Source of the DNA: CAYYJS01 sp964472315
Lineage (GTDB): Bacteria; Verrucomicrobiota; Kiritimatiellia; UBA8416
Assembly (NCBI GenBank): GCA_964472315.1
Contig: CAYYJS010000006.1
Span: forward strand, 1 to 64,000
Direction: 5' to 3'
Length of the DNA: 64,000 nt
The translations under genes were made by a program, and so were the position numbers. Below the pieces are notes generated by a model. It did no database searches. It worked only from the letters and a program-made list of their open reading frames with translations, and was not told where the DNA came from. Each line of letters opens with the position of its first letter. The first letter of the stretch is position 1. This document shows, piece after piece, positions 1-7,980 of the stretch.

Positions 1-97
1 CGACACCCCATGCACTTCCGTTTTCAGTAGATCGCGTTGCGTCGGCAGCGGAGATCCCCGCAGAAGTGGAATGCGCCCCATCGCGCCACGGTCCCGC

Positions 98-126
98 TTG
101 ACGAATCGATGGCAGCGGCGGATAGT
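98..126 (+). promoter_or_regulatory. sigma70-type promoter for the metallophosphoesterase gene
   Basis: The -35 box TTGACG (98-103) is separated by exactly 17 bp from the -10 box GATAGT (121-126). The inferred start of transcription is near 133, about 23 nt before the chosen ATG. The same geometry recurs upstream of other operons in the window. Confidence 0.55.
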
Positions 127-155
127 CGATGCTGGATCGGAGGGACTGTTCGGCG

Positions 156-1637
156 ATGACATACGCGTTCGTCTCGGATATCCATGCCAACCGTCAGGCA
201 TGGAAGGCGGTCTTGGACGACCTGCCGCAACGACAGGTCGACGTCGTGTTGTGCCTCGGCGACATCGTGGGTTACGGTCCCGCGCCCGGCGAGGTGTTCG
301 AAAGCGTGTGCGAGCACTGCGACGGTATCGTCATCGGCAACCACGATGCCGTCGTCGGCGGTCGCTGCGACCCGGAGATCTTCAACGATGACGCGCGCCG
401 CATCATCGAGTGGACGCGCCGCCAGCTCGGGTCCGATGCCGAAGCCATGTTCGCCGATATGCACACCGACCTGGAGGGCGATGACTTCGTGGCCGTGCAT
501 GCCGACATCGTCGAGCCCGATCTGTTCTGGTACATCGAGAACGCCGAGGACGCGCAAGTCAACTTCGAGGGTTTCCACGTTCCGCTGATGTTCGTCGGGC
601 ACACCCACCAGGCCGGACTGTTCGTCCGCGACGAAGCCTCGGGCATCGTCGCCTGGCATGATCCGGTGGATTTCCTCGTGGGTTCCGATCAGCGCTACAT
701 TGTCAACGTCGGCTCCGTGGGCGATCCACGCAACGCGGGAGAAACCGAAGGGTGCTACGTCACATACGATGCCGACGCACGGACCATCCGGTATCATCGG
801 ATCCCCTTCGCCATCGACGCCTACCGCACGGACCTCGCGAAGAGCGGCCTGCGAATGGAACCGCCGTTCCTGCGGGCGGCGCGGGCGCGGGAACGAACCG
901 CCGCGCCCGACCGTACGCCGGGAGCGTCCATGGCCTCCGAGGTCAGTACGGCCCCGCGCCGCCCCCGTGTCGTGAGCGCGGCCGACGACGCCGCGGCCGC
1001 GGCCGGCAACGCGCTCGCCTGGCGATTCGAGCGGAAGCGGCGCGAGGCCATGGAGCTTCAGCAACTGGCCGAGAGCCTCGGCGTCGTGGCGCAATCCGAA
1101 GCACGGCGCCTGGATGTGCGCGCGTTGAAACAGGCGGGGCAGCCGCTCGATTTCTCTGCCATCATGGATGTCAAACGCCGGAGCTGGTCGCTACGGAAGG
1201 AGCAGGAAGATCGGGAGAACGAGGCCCGGGCGAAACTCGCGGGGCAGCGGAAGATGGATCTGCGGCGCACGGTCGAGCAGAAGTCGCGCGAGCGACAGGA
1301 GCGTGAAGCGCTGGCGCGGCAGCAAGCCGAACGGGAGCGGGAGCGCATGCGCAAGGCGCTGGAGCAGCGGCAGCAGGCCGCCCGGGAGCGACGCAAACAG
1401 ACGGACATGCCCGAAAACGCCACACGGCCGGCCGACCAGGCGGCGCCCGGCGACGAACCCAGGGGCGAAGCGGCGCAACGCCGCGAAGCGCTGCAGGCAC
1501 GGATTGCCGAGAAACAAAGACTGCGCGAGACCGCACGCAACCGGCAGCGTGAAGAAGCACGCCAGGCGATCCATCGCCGCCGGCAAGCCGCCGGCGCCCC
1601 CGGCGACGCCTGCCGCACCGATCCTCCGACCGAATGA
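156..1637 (+). CDS. metallophosphoesterase with long coiled-coil C-terminal tail
   Basis: This 493-residue protein has a calcineurin-like metallophosphoesterase domain over about residues 1-240. The metal-binding motifs appear in order: SDIHAN near residue 7, GDIVGYG near 42, GNHDA near 69 and GHTH near 147. The domain resembles YfcE/DODA-type cytosolic phosphodiesterases; the substrate cannot be told. From about residue 285 the protein is a highly charged, Arg/Glu/Gln-rich heptad region with stretches such as RQEREALARQQAERERERM, typical of a long coiled coil that would oligomerise or tether the enzyme. No signal peptide or membrane segment is seen, so it is probably cytoplasmic. The ATG at 156 is chosen because GGAGGG lies 11 nt upstream and the phosphoesterase fold begins immediately; an ATG at 129 would add nine unlike residues. 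It stands alone and converges on the next gene. Confidence 0.85.
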   Translation: MTYAFVSDIHANRQAWKAVLDDLPQRQVDVVLCLGDIVGYGPAPGEVFESVCEHCDGIVIGNHDAVVGGRCDPEIFNDDARRIIEWTRRQLGSDAEAMFADMHTDLEGDDFVAVHADIVEPDLFWYIENAEDAQVNFEGFHVPLMFVGHTHQAGLFVRDEASGIVAWHDPVDFLVGSDQRYIVNVGSVGDPRNAGETEGCYVTYDADARTIRYHRIPFAIDAYRTDLAKSGLRMEPPFLRAARARERTAAPDRTPGASMASEVSTAPRRPRVVSAADDAAAAAGNALAWRFERKRREAMELQQLAESLGVVAQSEARRLDVRALKQAGQPLDFSAIMDVKRRSWSLRKEQEDRENEARAKLAGQRKMDLRRTVEQKSRERQEREALARQQAERERERMRKALEQRQQAARERRKQTDMPENATRPADQAAPGDEPRGEAAQRREALQARIAEKQRLRETARNRQREEARQAIHRRRQAAGAPGDACRTDPPTE

Positions 1638-1723
1638 CCCGGTCAGGCACCCACCGGTATGGTGTCCATGTCGCCGCATGGCCGTGGTCGTCTCGCTTCC
1701 GCTCGCCGCACGACACCTTGGCA

Positions 1724-3169
1724 TCACGCCTGACTCGGCCGATCCGCGCCTCCGCGCTCAAGTTCTTCGCGAAAACGGCGGGTGACGCGCTCGGGCGTGA
1801 AATTCTCCACCACGTAGGCACGGCCTTTCCGCCCCATCGCGCGGCGATGACCTTCGTCTTTCAGCAGGTCGCACAAGGCGGACGCGAATTCGCCGGCGCT
1901 GCTCGCCGCGTATCCGCCGCCGCTGTCCCTGACGTGGTCCGCCGTGACCGCACAGTCCGCGGCGACGATCGCCGGCGTCTCCTGGAGCCAGGATTCCATC
2001 AGCACGATCGAAAAACTCTCGTTCACGCTCAGCATGCCCAGGCAAAGCGCCGCCCGGTAGGCGTCCAGCTTGTCCGCCGGGGGGACGAAGCCGAGCGCGC
2101 GGACGCCAGGCACGCCGCTGTAGTCAAGGTCGCCCTTGCCGATCAGGACGAGCTGGAGATCAGACCATTCGGCATGGGTCTCGCGAAAGCGCCTGAAGTA
2201 GTCCACCAACAGCGGCACGTTCTTGCCCGCCACCTGGCGGCCGGCATACAGGATGAATGGTTCCGAAATCCCGTACTTTGCCCTGAACCGGCCTTCATCG
2301 CCGGGTTCGGCCGCCACATCCACCTGCTCGCCGATCAAAGCGGGACGCGGTGCGTCCGGATAGAGACGCGCAAACAGGGCCGCCTCGCTCCTCACATGGC
2401 ACAGGGCGGCCCCGATGCGCGAAAACGCTTTCCGGTAAATGTGCAGGTAGGCGTAGCGCTCGTCGTGAAGACACGGAATCAGCATGGCTTTGGGCCCCGC
2501 GAGCATGCAGCCTTCCACGGTCAGACCAAACATGTAGGGAATGAAGACAAACGCGTCGACCGTGTCGAGTTGCCGCCCGATGCAGTCCAGAAGCGCCGGA
2601 CTGTGAATCATACGCCGGATGAAATAGGCCTCGGCCAGACGGGGCAAGGGAGATTGGCGGGGATCCCGCGGGCAGGGGCCGGCGCCCTGCATGAGATAAC
2701 GTCCGTTTAGGAAGTTAAATACCTCGCGGTCGGGGGTCGTGGCGTGAAAGCGGCGGACCGTGACGCCGTCTTCATCCCTCTCCCCCGACGTGTGAAAGCG
2801 TACGTTCCAGTCGGCGGCGAATTCCTTGAGGGTCGTCGTCCACACCTCGACATGGAGGTCCGGCTCGTTACGTCTCAGCGCGTGAACAAGCCCGCGGGCC
2901 TCCGCTTCGGCCCCGCCGCCGATATCTTTCCCATACCAGGGAATGACGAAAACGATGCGACGGCGCTTGGCGCCGGGGGCGACACGCGGCGCAAGGCGAT
3001 GCCGCCGGTCATGCTTCCGGAAGACCAGCGCCAGCCACAGGTGGTCGTACAGCCCCCGCAGAAGGATGATCGCCCAGTAATGGACGAACCGGCCTCCGGC
3101 GACGGCACGCGCAAGCCGTGCACGAATTCTCCGTCCGACTCCCGCGACAAGCCGTTTCACTATAGGCAT
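1724..3169 (-). CDS. family-4 (GT-B) glycosyltransferase
   Basis: This 481-residue protein probably transfers a sugar from a nucleotide-sugar donor during cell-surface polysaccharide or glycan assembly. The N-terminal Rossmann half opens with a basic amphipathic stretch (residues 1-60, Arg-rich, with WAIILLRGLYDHLW) that may sit on the inner face of the membrane. A PWYGKDIGGGAE motif follows near residue 75, typical of GT4 acceptor domains. The C-terminal half has ILYAGRQVAGKN (donor-site region) and the ESFSIVLMESWLQETPAI block, which is the GT4 E-x7-E signature. The ATG at 3169 lies inside the end of the truncated URO-D-like frame (3160-3333), whose strong ribosome site may feed this gene by coupling. 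No good Shine-Dalgarno precedes the ATG itself. Acceptor and donor are unknown. Confidence 0.85.
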   Translation of the reverse strand: MPIVKRLVAGVGRRIRARLARAVAGGRFVHYWAIILLRGLYDHLWLALVFRKHDRRHRLAPRVAPGAKRRRIVFVIPWYGKDIGGGAEAEARGLVHALRRNEPDLHVEVWTTTLKEFAADWNVRFHTSGERDEDGVTVRRFHATTPDREVFNFLNGRYLMQGAGPCPRDPRQSPLPRLAEAYFIRRMIHSPALLDCIGRQLDTVDAFVFIPYMFGLTVEGCMLAGPKAMLIPCLHDERYAYLHIYRKAFSRIGAALCHVRSEAALFARLYPDAPRPALIGEQVDVAAEPGDEGRFRAKYGISEPFILYAGRQVAGKNVPLLVDYFRRFRETHAEWSDLQLVLIGKGDLDYSGVPGVRALGFVPPADKLDAYRAALCLGMLSVNESFSIVLMESWLQETPAIVAADCAVTADHVRDSGGGYAASSAGEFASALCDLLKDEGHRRAMGRKGRAYVVENFTPERVTRRFREELERGGADRPSQA

Positions 3170-3333
3170 GGAACCGTGCCTGCCCCGCTGAAGTCCGGCG
3201 GGAAACGCCGGTTCATCTCGTCGAACTCGTCCTTCCGGCTCCGCGTCACCCCCGGCAGCGCCCACAGCGCGCGTGGCGCCCGGTCGGGGCTCTGAAAGGT
3301 CAACGCCTTGATCACCCGTTCGCGTTGCGTCAT
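3160..3333 (-). pseudogene. N-terminal stump of a uroporphyrinogen-decarboxylase-family gene
   Basis: The ATG at 3333 has an excellent ribosome site (GAAGGAAGG). The 57-codon frame opens with MTQRERVIKALTFQSPDRAP and continues with an RKDEFDEM segment, the way URO-D-family (corrinoid methyltransferase-like) proteins of about 340-450 residues begin. Similarity stops at about residue 48, then a few unrelated codons lead to a TAG at 3160, inside the start of the glycosyltransferase gene. All catalytic parts of the barrel are absent, so this is read as the remains of a deletion that joined the URO-D start to the neighbouring gene. A distant intact relative lies at 25921-27165. The family call rests on pattern recognition of a short segment. 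Confidence 0.6.
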
Positions 3334-3400
3334 ATCCTTCCTTCTCCCATTTCTCGAATACGGTCCGCTGGCGGGCACACCCGACGAGGAATGCCGGCGC

Positions 3401-4603
3401 TCACGCCGGGGCGCCGGGACGCGGCGCGCCGGCGGCATCGTCCCAGTACGGGGACAGATGGCGCAAATTCCTGACGATGTCCGGGAACACACGGATCACC
3501 GTGTCGATCTCGTCGTCGGTCGTGTAGCGGCTGAGGCTGAACCGCACCGAACCGTGGATGGCCGTGAACGGCACGTGCATGGCCCGGAGCACATGCGAGG
3601 GATCCAGCGAGCCTGACGTGCAGGCGGAGCCGCTGGAGGCGCAGATGCCGTGCGCGTTGAGTTCGTACAGAATGCCCTCGCCTTCGATGTAGTGACACGA
3701 AATGTTCAGCGTATTCGGCAGCCGTTCGGCCCCTCCGCCGTTGATGTGCACGTACGGGATCCGCGATTCGAGCGCCGCCTGCAGTCGGTCGCGCAGCGCC
3801 CGGATGCGCGATTCGTCGGCGCGCGCGGCCATCGCCAGCTCGCAGGCCTTGCCCAGCGCCACGATAAACGCGACGTTCTCCGTGCCCGCCCTCAGTCCGC
3901 GCTCCTGATGTCCGCCCGCCAGGAACGGACGGCACCGCGCACCCCGCTTCTGGTAGAGCACCCCGACACCCTTGGGCGCATGCAGCTTGTGGCCGGAAAA
4001 CGACAGCAGATCGATATGCCGGAAGCCGCCGGCAAGGTCGACGTCCAGTTTGCCCATCGACTGTGTGGCATCCGTGTGAAACAGGATGCCCGGATCGGTT
4101 TCCTTCGCGATGCGGGCCAACTCGGCCACGGGAAAAACCACGCCGGTCTCGTTGTTCGCATGCATCACCGTGACCAGCAGCGTATCGCGGCGCAGGGCCT
4201 TGACGTAGGCCGCCATGTCCAGACGCCCCTCGGGGTCCACGGGCAAATACGTGACCTCGCAGCCGCGGCGTTCCGCTTCACGGCAGACTTCGATCACGGA
4301 AGGGTGTTCGACGGCGGTGGTGACGATGTGTCGGCGCGCCGGATTCGCATGGATGGCGCCGAAGATGGCGGCGTTGTTGCTTTCGGTCGCGCAGCCGGTG
4401 AAGATGACGTCTTCCGGCGCCACACCGCCGAGAAAACGCGCCACGACCGCGCGGGCGTCACGCACGGCATGGGACGGCCCCCGCGCCTGCTCGTACATGG
4501 AACTCGGGTTGAAGTACGCGTCGGTCAGGAACGGGCGCGCCGCTTCGAGCGCCTCGGGCGCGACCGCGGTCGTCGCATTGTTGTCGAGGTAGACCGTTTT
4601 CAT
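3401..4603 (-). CDS. nifS: cysteine desulfurase (NifS/IscS family)
   Basis: This PLP enzyme takes sulfur from L-cysteine as an enzyme persulfide and passes it to the NifU scaffold for Fe-S cluster assembly. The 400-residue length fits the family. Visible landmarks are YLDNNATT at the N-terminus, the HANNETG loop near 148, the PLP lysine in SFSGHK (Lys206), and the persulfide cysteine in SGSACTSG (Cys328). The long loop around Cys328 is the NifS/IscS (group I) type. The ATG at 4603 overlaps the TGA of nifU by one base (TGATG), so the two proteins are translationally coupled. The start is set by that junction and by the conserved N-terminus. Confidence 0.95.
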   Translation of the reverse strand: MKTVYLDNNATTAVAPEALEAARPFLTDAYFNPSSMYEQARGPSHAVRDARAVVARFLGGVAPEDVIFTGCATESNNAAIFGAIHANPARRHIVTTAVEHPSVIEVCREAERRGCEVTYLPVDPEGRLDMAAYVKALRRDTLLVTVMHANNETGVVFPVAELARIAKETDPGILFHTDATQSMGKLDVDLAGGFRHIDLLSFSGHKLHAPKGVGVLYQKRGARCRPFLAGGHQERGLRAGTENVAFIVALGKACELAMAARADESRIRALRDRLQAALESRIPYVHINGGGAERLPNTLNISCHYIEGEGILYELNAHGICASSGSACTSGSLDPSHVLRAMHVPFTAIHGSVRFSLSRYTTDDEIDTVIRVFPDIVRNLRHLSPYWDDAAGAPRPGAPA

Positions 4604-5556
4604 CAGACGGCGATCACCCGTATGCGTTCGTCCACCTGCTCCTTGAGCGTCTTCTCGACAAGAAGTTTGAGGGTCGCGGTTGCACCCGTGCAGGAGGCGC
4701 ACGCGCCGGCCAGACGGACAAACACCTGCTCATCCTTGATGTCGATGAGGTCGATATCGCCGCCGTCTCGCCGGAGCATGGGGCGGATGTAAGCCTCCAT
4801 CGCCTGCTCGATCCGTTTGCCAAGTTGGTACGGCGACCGTACGGGGTGCTCGTCGGGCGATAACGCGGAAACGGCGGCCTCGGCCCCGGCATCCGTCCCG
4901 CCGGGGCGGCCCCACGTATCGTCCAACAGATCCTGCAGCCCGCCCGGACTGTGATGACAGCTCATGCAGGCGCCGCCGGCCTTGATGGCATGCGTGATCG
5001 CCGGAATCGTCTTGAGTCCCAGTTCCTTGATCTTCCGCCGGATATAGGGCTCGGTGAGCGAAAAGCACTTGCAGACAAGCCGGCCGTCCTCGACCTCCTC
5101 CTGCCGGGCATCGATGCCCAGCGCGCGCAAATCGACCCCCCGCTTGCGGGCCCAGTCGAATACGGCGGCGTCAAGCGCTTCGGCGCCCATCACGGAGCAA
5201 TGGATCTTCTGCTCGGGCAACCCGCCCAGGTAATCCACAATATCCTGGTTCGTGATCGTGAGGGCGTCGATCGGCGTCAGATTCCGCGCTTCGATGATGG
5301 CGCACAGCGCCTCGGACGCGGCGATGGCGGACGTGCAGCCGAACGTCAGGTAGCGCGCCTGGACGATCCGGTCCAGCAACGGGTCGTCGGGATGGCGATC
5401 GACACGGAACGAAAAACGCAGCGCGTCGCCGCACGTGATCGACCCGTGCTCGCCCAGACCATCCGGATCGTCTATCTCTCCCATATGCGTGCCCGGTTTG
5501 CCGTGCACGGCATCCATGAAGAGCTGCTTTGTCTTCTCGCTGTATTCCCAAGCCAT
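4603..5556 (-). CDS. nifU: Fe-S cluster assembly scaffold NifU (three-domain form)
   Basis: This 317-residue modular scaffold builds and delivers [2Fe-2S]/[4Fe-4S] clusters using sulfur from NifS. Domains in order: an IscU-like domain with the three cluster cysteines Cys42, Cys74 and Cys120; a BFD-like ferredoxin domain with Cys162, Cys164, Cys197 and Cys200; and a C-terminal Nfu domain with the Cys286-x-x-Cys289 pair. All cluster ligands are present, so it should be functional. No nitrogenase genes are near, and in organisms of this type NifU/NifS usually serve general Fe-S assembly. The start follows GGGAG spaced 7 nt from the ATG. Transcription probably begins near 5680 from the promoter at 5688-5716, leaving a leader of about 125 nt. 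Confidence 0.95.
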   Translation of the reverse strand: MAWEYSEKTKQLFMDAVHGKPGTHMGEIDDPDGLGEHGSITCGDALRFSFRVDRHPDDPLLDRIVQARYLTFGCTSAIAASEALCAIIEARNLTPIDALTITNQDIVDYLGGLPEQKIHCSVMGAEALDAAVFDWARKRGVDLRALGIDARQEEVEDGRLVCKCFSLTEPYIRRKIKELGLKTIPAITHAIKAGGACMSCHHSPGGLQDLLDDTWGRPGGTDAGAEAAVSALSPDEHPVRSPYQLGKRIEQAMEAYIRPMLRRDGGDIDLIDIKDEQVFVRLAGACASCTGATATLKLLVEKTLKEQVDERIRVIAV

Positions 5557-5687
5557 AACTCACTCCCGCCGCCAACCGGTCATCCGCGCGGACGCCCATG
5601 CTCGCGCCGTCGGAACTATGCCACGGGTCCGGCGCCAAGAAAAGACCCAACCGCATCCCGCGCCATATTTGCCACTAACTTTGGAGC

Positions 5688-5716
5688 ATTATCATTCGAG
5701 ACGACCGACACGGCAA
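5688..5716 (-). promoter_or_regulatory. sigma70-type promoter for nifU-nifS
   Basis: On the minus strand the -35 box TTGCCG (5716-5711) and the -10 box GATAAT (5693-5688) are separated by exactly 17 bp. It lies in a noticeably A+T-richer gap between the cyclase gene and nifU. No recognisable IscR-type site was picked out by eye. Confidence 0.6.
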
Positions 5717-5739
5717 GTCTTATTGACGAATGCCCCACA

Positions 5740-7959
5740 TCAATCCTTGGTCAGGCGCCGGTACTCGCCCTGCCAGTCGTCCGGCGGCGGCGTGGCGATG
5801 TACGCGCGGATGCGCGACAACAACGCCAGGCTGGGACGGTCGGTCGGAATCAGGTCGAGCGCGCGGCCGAGGGTGTCGAAGGCGCGTGCCCATTCGCGTT
5901 TCCAGTGCAGGGCAAGGGCTTCTTCATAGAGGCGCACGGCGTCGAGGTGCCGCGGATCGACCTCTCCCTTGCGGCCGACGAGCTCGTAGATGTGCACCGC
6001 GCGCGTCTTTCCCATCACGATGAGTTTGTCGAGCAACCGCGTCTCGATATGGTCGCGCGCGGCCTCGCGCGTGCTCTCGCCGATGGCGATCAGCGTGCCA
6101 TAGTCCTTGTTGGCGGGTTCGAGGCGCGCCGCCTGGTTCACCGTGTCGCCCATGACCGTGTACTGGAAGCGATCCCGCGCGCCCATGTTGCCGGCCGTGA
6201 GCACGCCCGTGTTGATCCCGATTCGCACATGCAGCGCATGCCCGAACTCGGCCTCCAGTTCGGGCCGCAACCGGATCAGGCATTCCTGCTGCTCGATCGC
6301 CGCCAGGCATGCCCGGACGGCGTGATCGGGCATCGCGAACGGGACCCCCCACACGGCCATGATCGCATCGCCCTCGAACTTGTCCACGTAGCCGTCCCGA
6401 CGCATGACGATGTCGGTCATGGGGCTCAGGTACCGGCGGAGCAACTCCGTCAGCCGCTCGGGGGGCAGCGCCTCGGAGATCGTCGTGAAGCCCTTGACGT
6501 CCGAAAAGAAGACGGTCGCTTCGGTCTTCTCGCCGCGCAGCGAGAAATTCTCCGGGTGGTTCTCGAGATAGCTCAGGACCTTGCGGGACACCATGGTACC
6601 GAACATCTCGCGCACCCGCCGTTTCTGGCGCTCCTCTTCCCAATACCGGCAGGTCGTCAGCACGGGATAGACGAGCCCGACGCAGATGATGCTCCACGAC
6701 GGCAGGAACAGGAGCGCGGCCCGCGTGAAAGCCAGGTAGCCGAGCGCGACACTGCCGATCAGCACGGACACCGCGACGAGAAAGGCCACCCAGGAGCGAC
6801 CGCGGGCGATGCAGACGGTCAGGACGACCCCCACGAGCAGCACGGCGAGCGCGTTCGCGCCGATCAGCCAGCCCGGACTGCGCAACGCGTCGCCGGCGAG
6901 GATGTTATCGATCATCGTGGCATGCACTTCGACCCCCGAAAAACGGCGCGCGAATGGCATGGCCCTGACATCCATGAGCGCGCCGGCGGAAGCCCCGATC
7001 AGAACGATGCGACCGCCCAGTTCGCCAGCGCCGATTTCGTCGCGCAACACGGCGGCGGCCGAGTAACTGGGAAACGAGCCGGACAAGCCCGTGCGCGGAT
7101 TGGTCAGCGTGGCGCGGAAGTTGATGACGATCTGCGCGGTGAGATCGACCGGTACCGGCGTACCGCCGACCTGGACCGAGACGATGCCGTTGTCGTCGTA
7201 CCGCACCACGCTCGGCCCGGCGTTGCGGTGCAACCGCACGGTTTCCAGGGCCAGGGCCGGATAGATCCGCAATGCGCCAACCGACCAGACGAGCGGATTG
7301 CGGCGGACGATGTTGTCGGCATCGGTGACGGCATTGAAGAAAGCCACGTGGGCGTTTTCACCGAGCACCGGCAACGGCACGACGGCTTCGCCCGCCTGCG
7401 GCAGCCGCCCCTTCCCGGCGCCCTGACCGAGACAGACAACCCGGCTCCGGTAGTGCGGATCGGCCCGCACCGGCGTGCCGGGAGTCAACTCGCCCTCCGG
7501 CGTCATCAGACACCCCAGGATGACGTTTCGTCCGCGGACGGCATCGGCGAAGACGCGGTCGAAGTCGCGGATTTCGGGCGGCACGCCGGTGACCTCGGCA
7601 TCGATGCCAAGGTGGCGCTTCAGGTCCTGCTCGATGCATGCCGGCGAGGTGCGGTCGGGTTCGGCAAACAGAACGTCGAACGCCACCACCGTGGCACCCC
7701 GGGCCAGAATCTTCGTCGTCAGGTTCGCGACGAGGTGCCGGGGCCATGGCCATTGACCGAATTCGGCCAGACTGCGCTCATCGAGTTCCACGATGGCCAC
7801 CTGATGCGATCGTTCGGGGCGACAGGTCATCGCCATGGCGGTGTCCTGAAACGCGTTCGAGACGCGGCGGGCCAACGCGCAATCGGAAATGTAGATTCCA
7901 AGGCAGACCGAGGTCAGCAGCAAGCCAAGGGGAACGACTGGGCCGATCTTCACCCGCAT
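5740..7959 (-). CDS. CHASE2-domain class III adenylate cyclase
   Basis: This 739-residue membrane protein probably makes cAMP in response to an extracytoplasmic signal. It has an N-terminal membrane anchor (about residues 5-25), a CHASE2 sensor domain outside the membrane (about 35-335, including the WPWPR and FDVLF motifs), and three close transmembrane helices (about 350-425). A cytoplasmic class III cyclase domain covers about 460-640. Catalytic residues are present: the metal aspartates in FFSDVKGFT and KFEGDAIMAVWG, and the VMGDTVNQAARLE block with its Asn and Arg. The lysine in DKFEGD favours ATP over GTP. A helical, TPR-like C-terminus follows. It is the third gene of a run with the FecR-like and outer-membrane barrel genes (21 bp after the former), suggesting a shared signalling role. 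Confidence 0.9.
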   Translation of the reverse strand: MRVKIGPVVPLGLLLTSVCLGIYISDCALARRVSNAFQDTAMAMTCRPERSHQVAIVELDERSLAEFGQWPWPRHLVANLTTKILARGATVVAFDVLFAEPDRTSPACIEQDLKRHLGIDAEVTGVPPEIRDFDRVFADAVRGRNVILGCLMTPEGELTPGTPVRADPHYRSRVVCLGQGAGKGRLPQAGEAVVPLPVLGENAHVAFFNAVTDADNIVRRNPLVWSVGALRIYPALALETVRLHRNAGPSVVRYDDNGIVSVQVGGTPVPVDLTAQIVINFRATLTNPRTGLSGSFPSYSAAAVLRDEIGAGELGGRIVLIGASAGALMDVRAMPFARRFSGVEVHATMIDNILAGDALRSPGWLIGANALAVLLVGVVLTVCIARGRSWVAFLVAVSVLIGSVALGYLAFTRAALLFLPSWSIICVGLVYPVLTTCRYWEEERQKRRVREMFGTMVSRKVLSYLENHPENFSLRGEKTEATVFFSDVKGFTTISEALPPERLTELLRRYLSPMTDIVMRRDGYVDKFEGDAIMAVWGVPFAMPDHAVRACLAAIEQQECLIRLRPELEAEFGHALHVRIGINTGVLTAGNMGARDRFQYTVMGDTVNQAARLEPANKDYGTLIAIGESTREAARDHIETRLLDKLIVMGKTRAVHIYELVGRKGEVDPRHLDAVRLYEEALALHWKREWARAFDTLGRALDLIPTDRPSLALLSRIRAYIATPPPDDWQGEYRRLTKD

Positions 7960-7980
7960 GCGATGCTCCGTGTCGGGCGT

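Noticed and set aside
1638..1723. A bidirectional terminator in the gap between convergent genes
   Set aside because: Only weak, short inverted repeats and no T-runs were visible.
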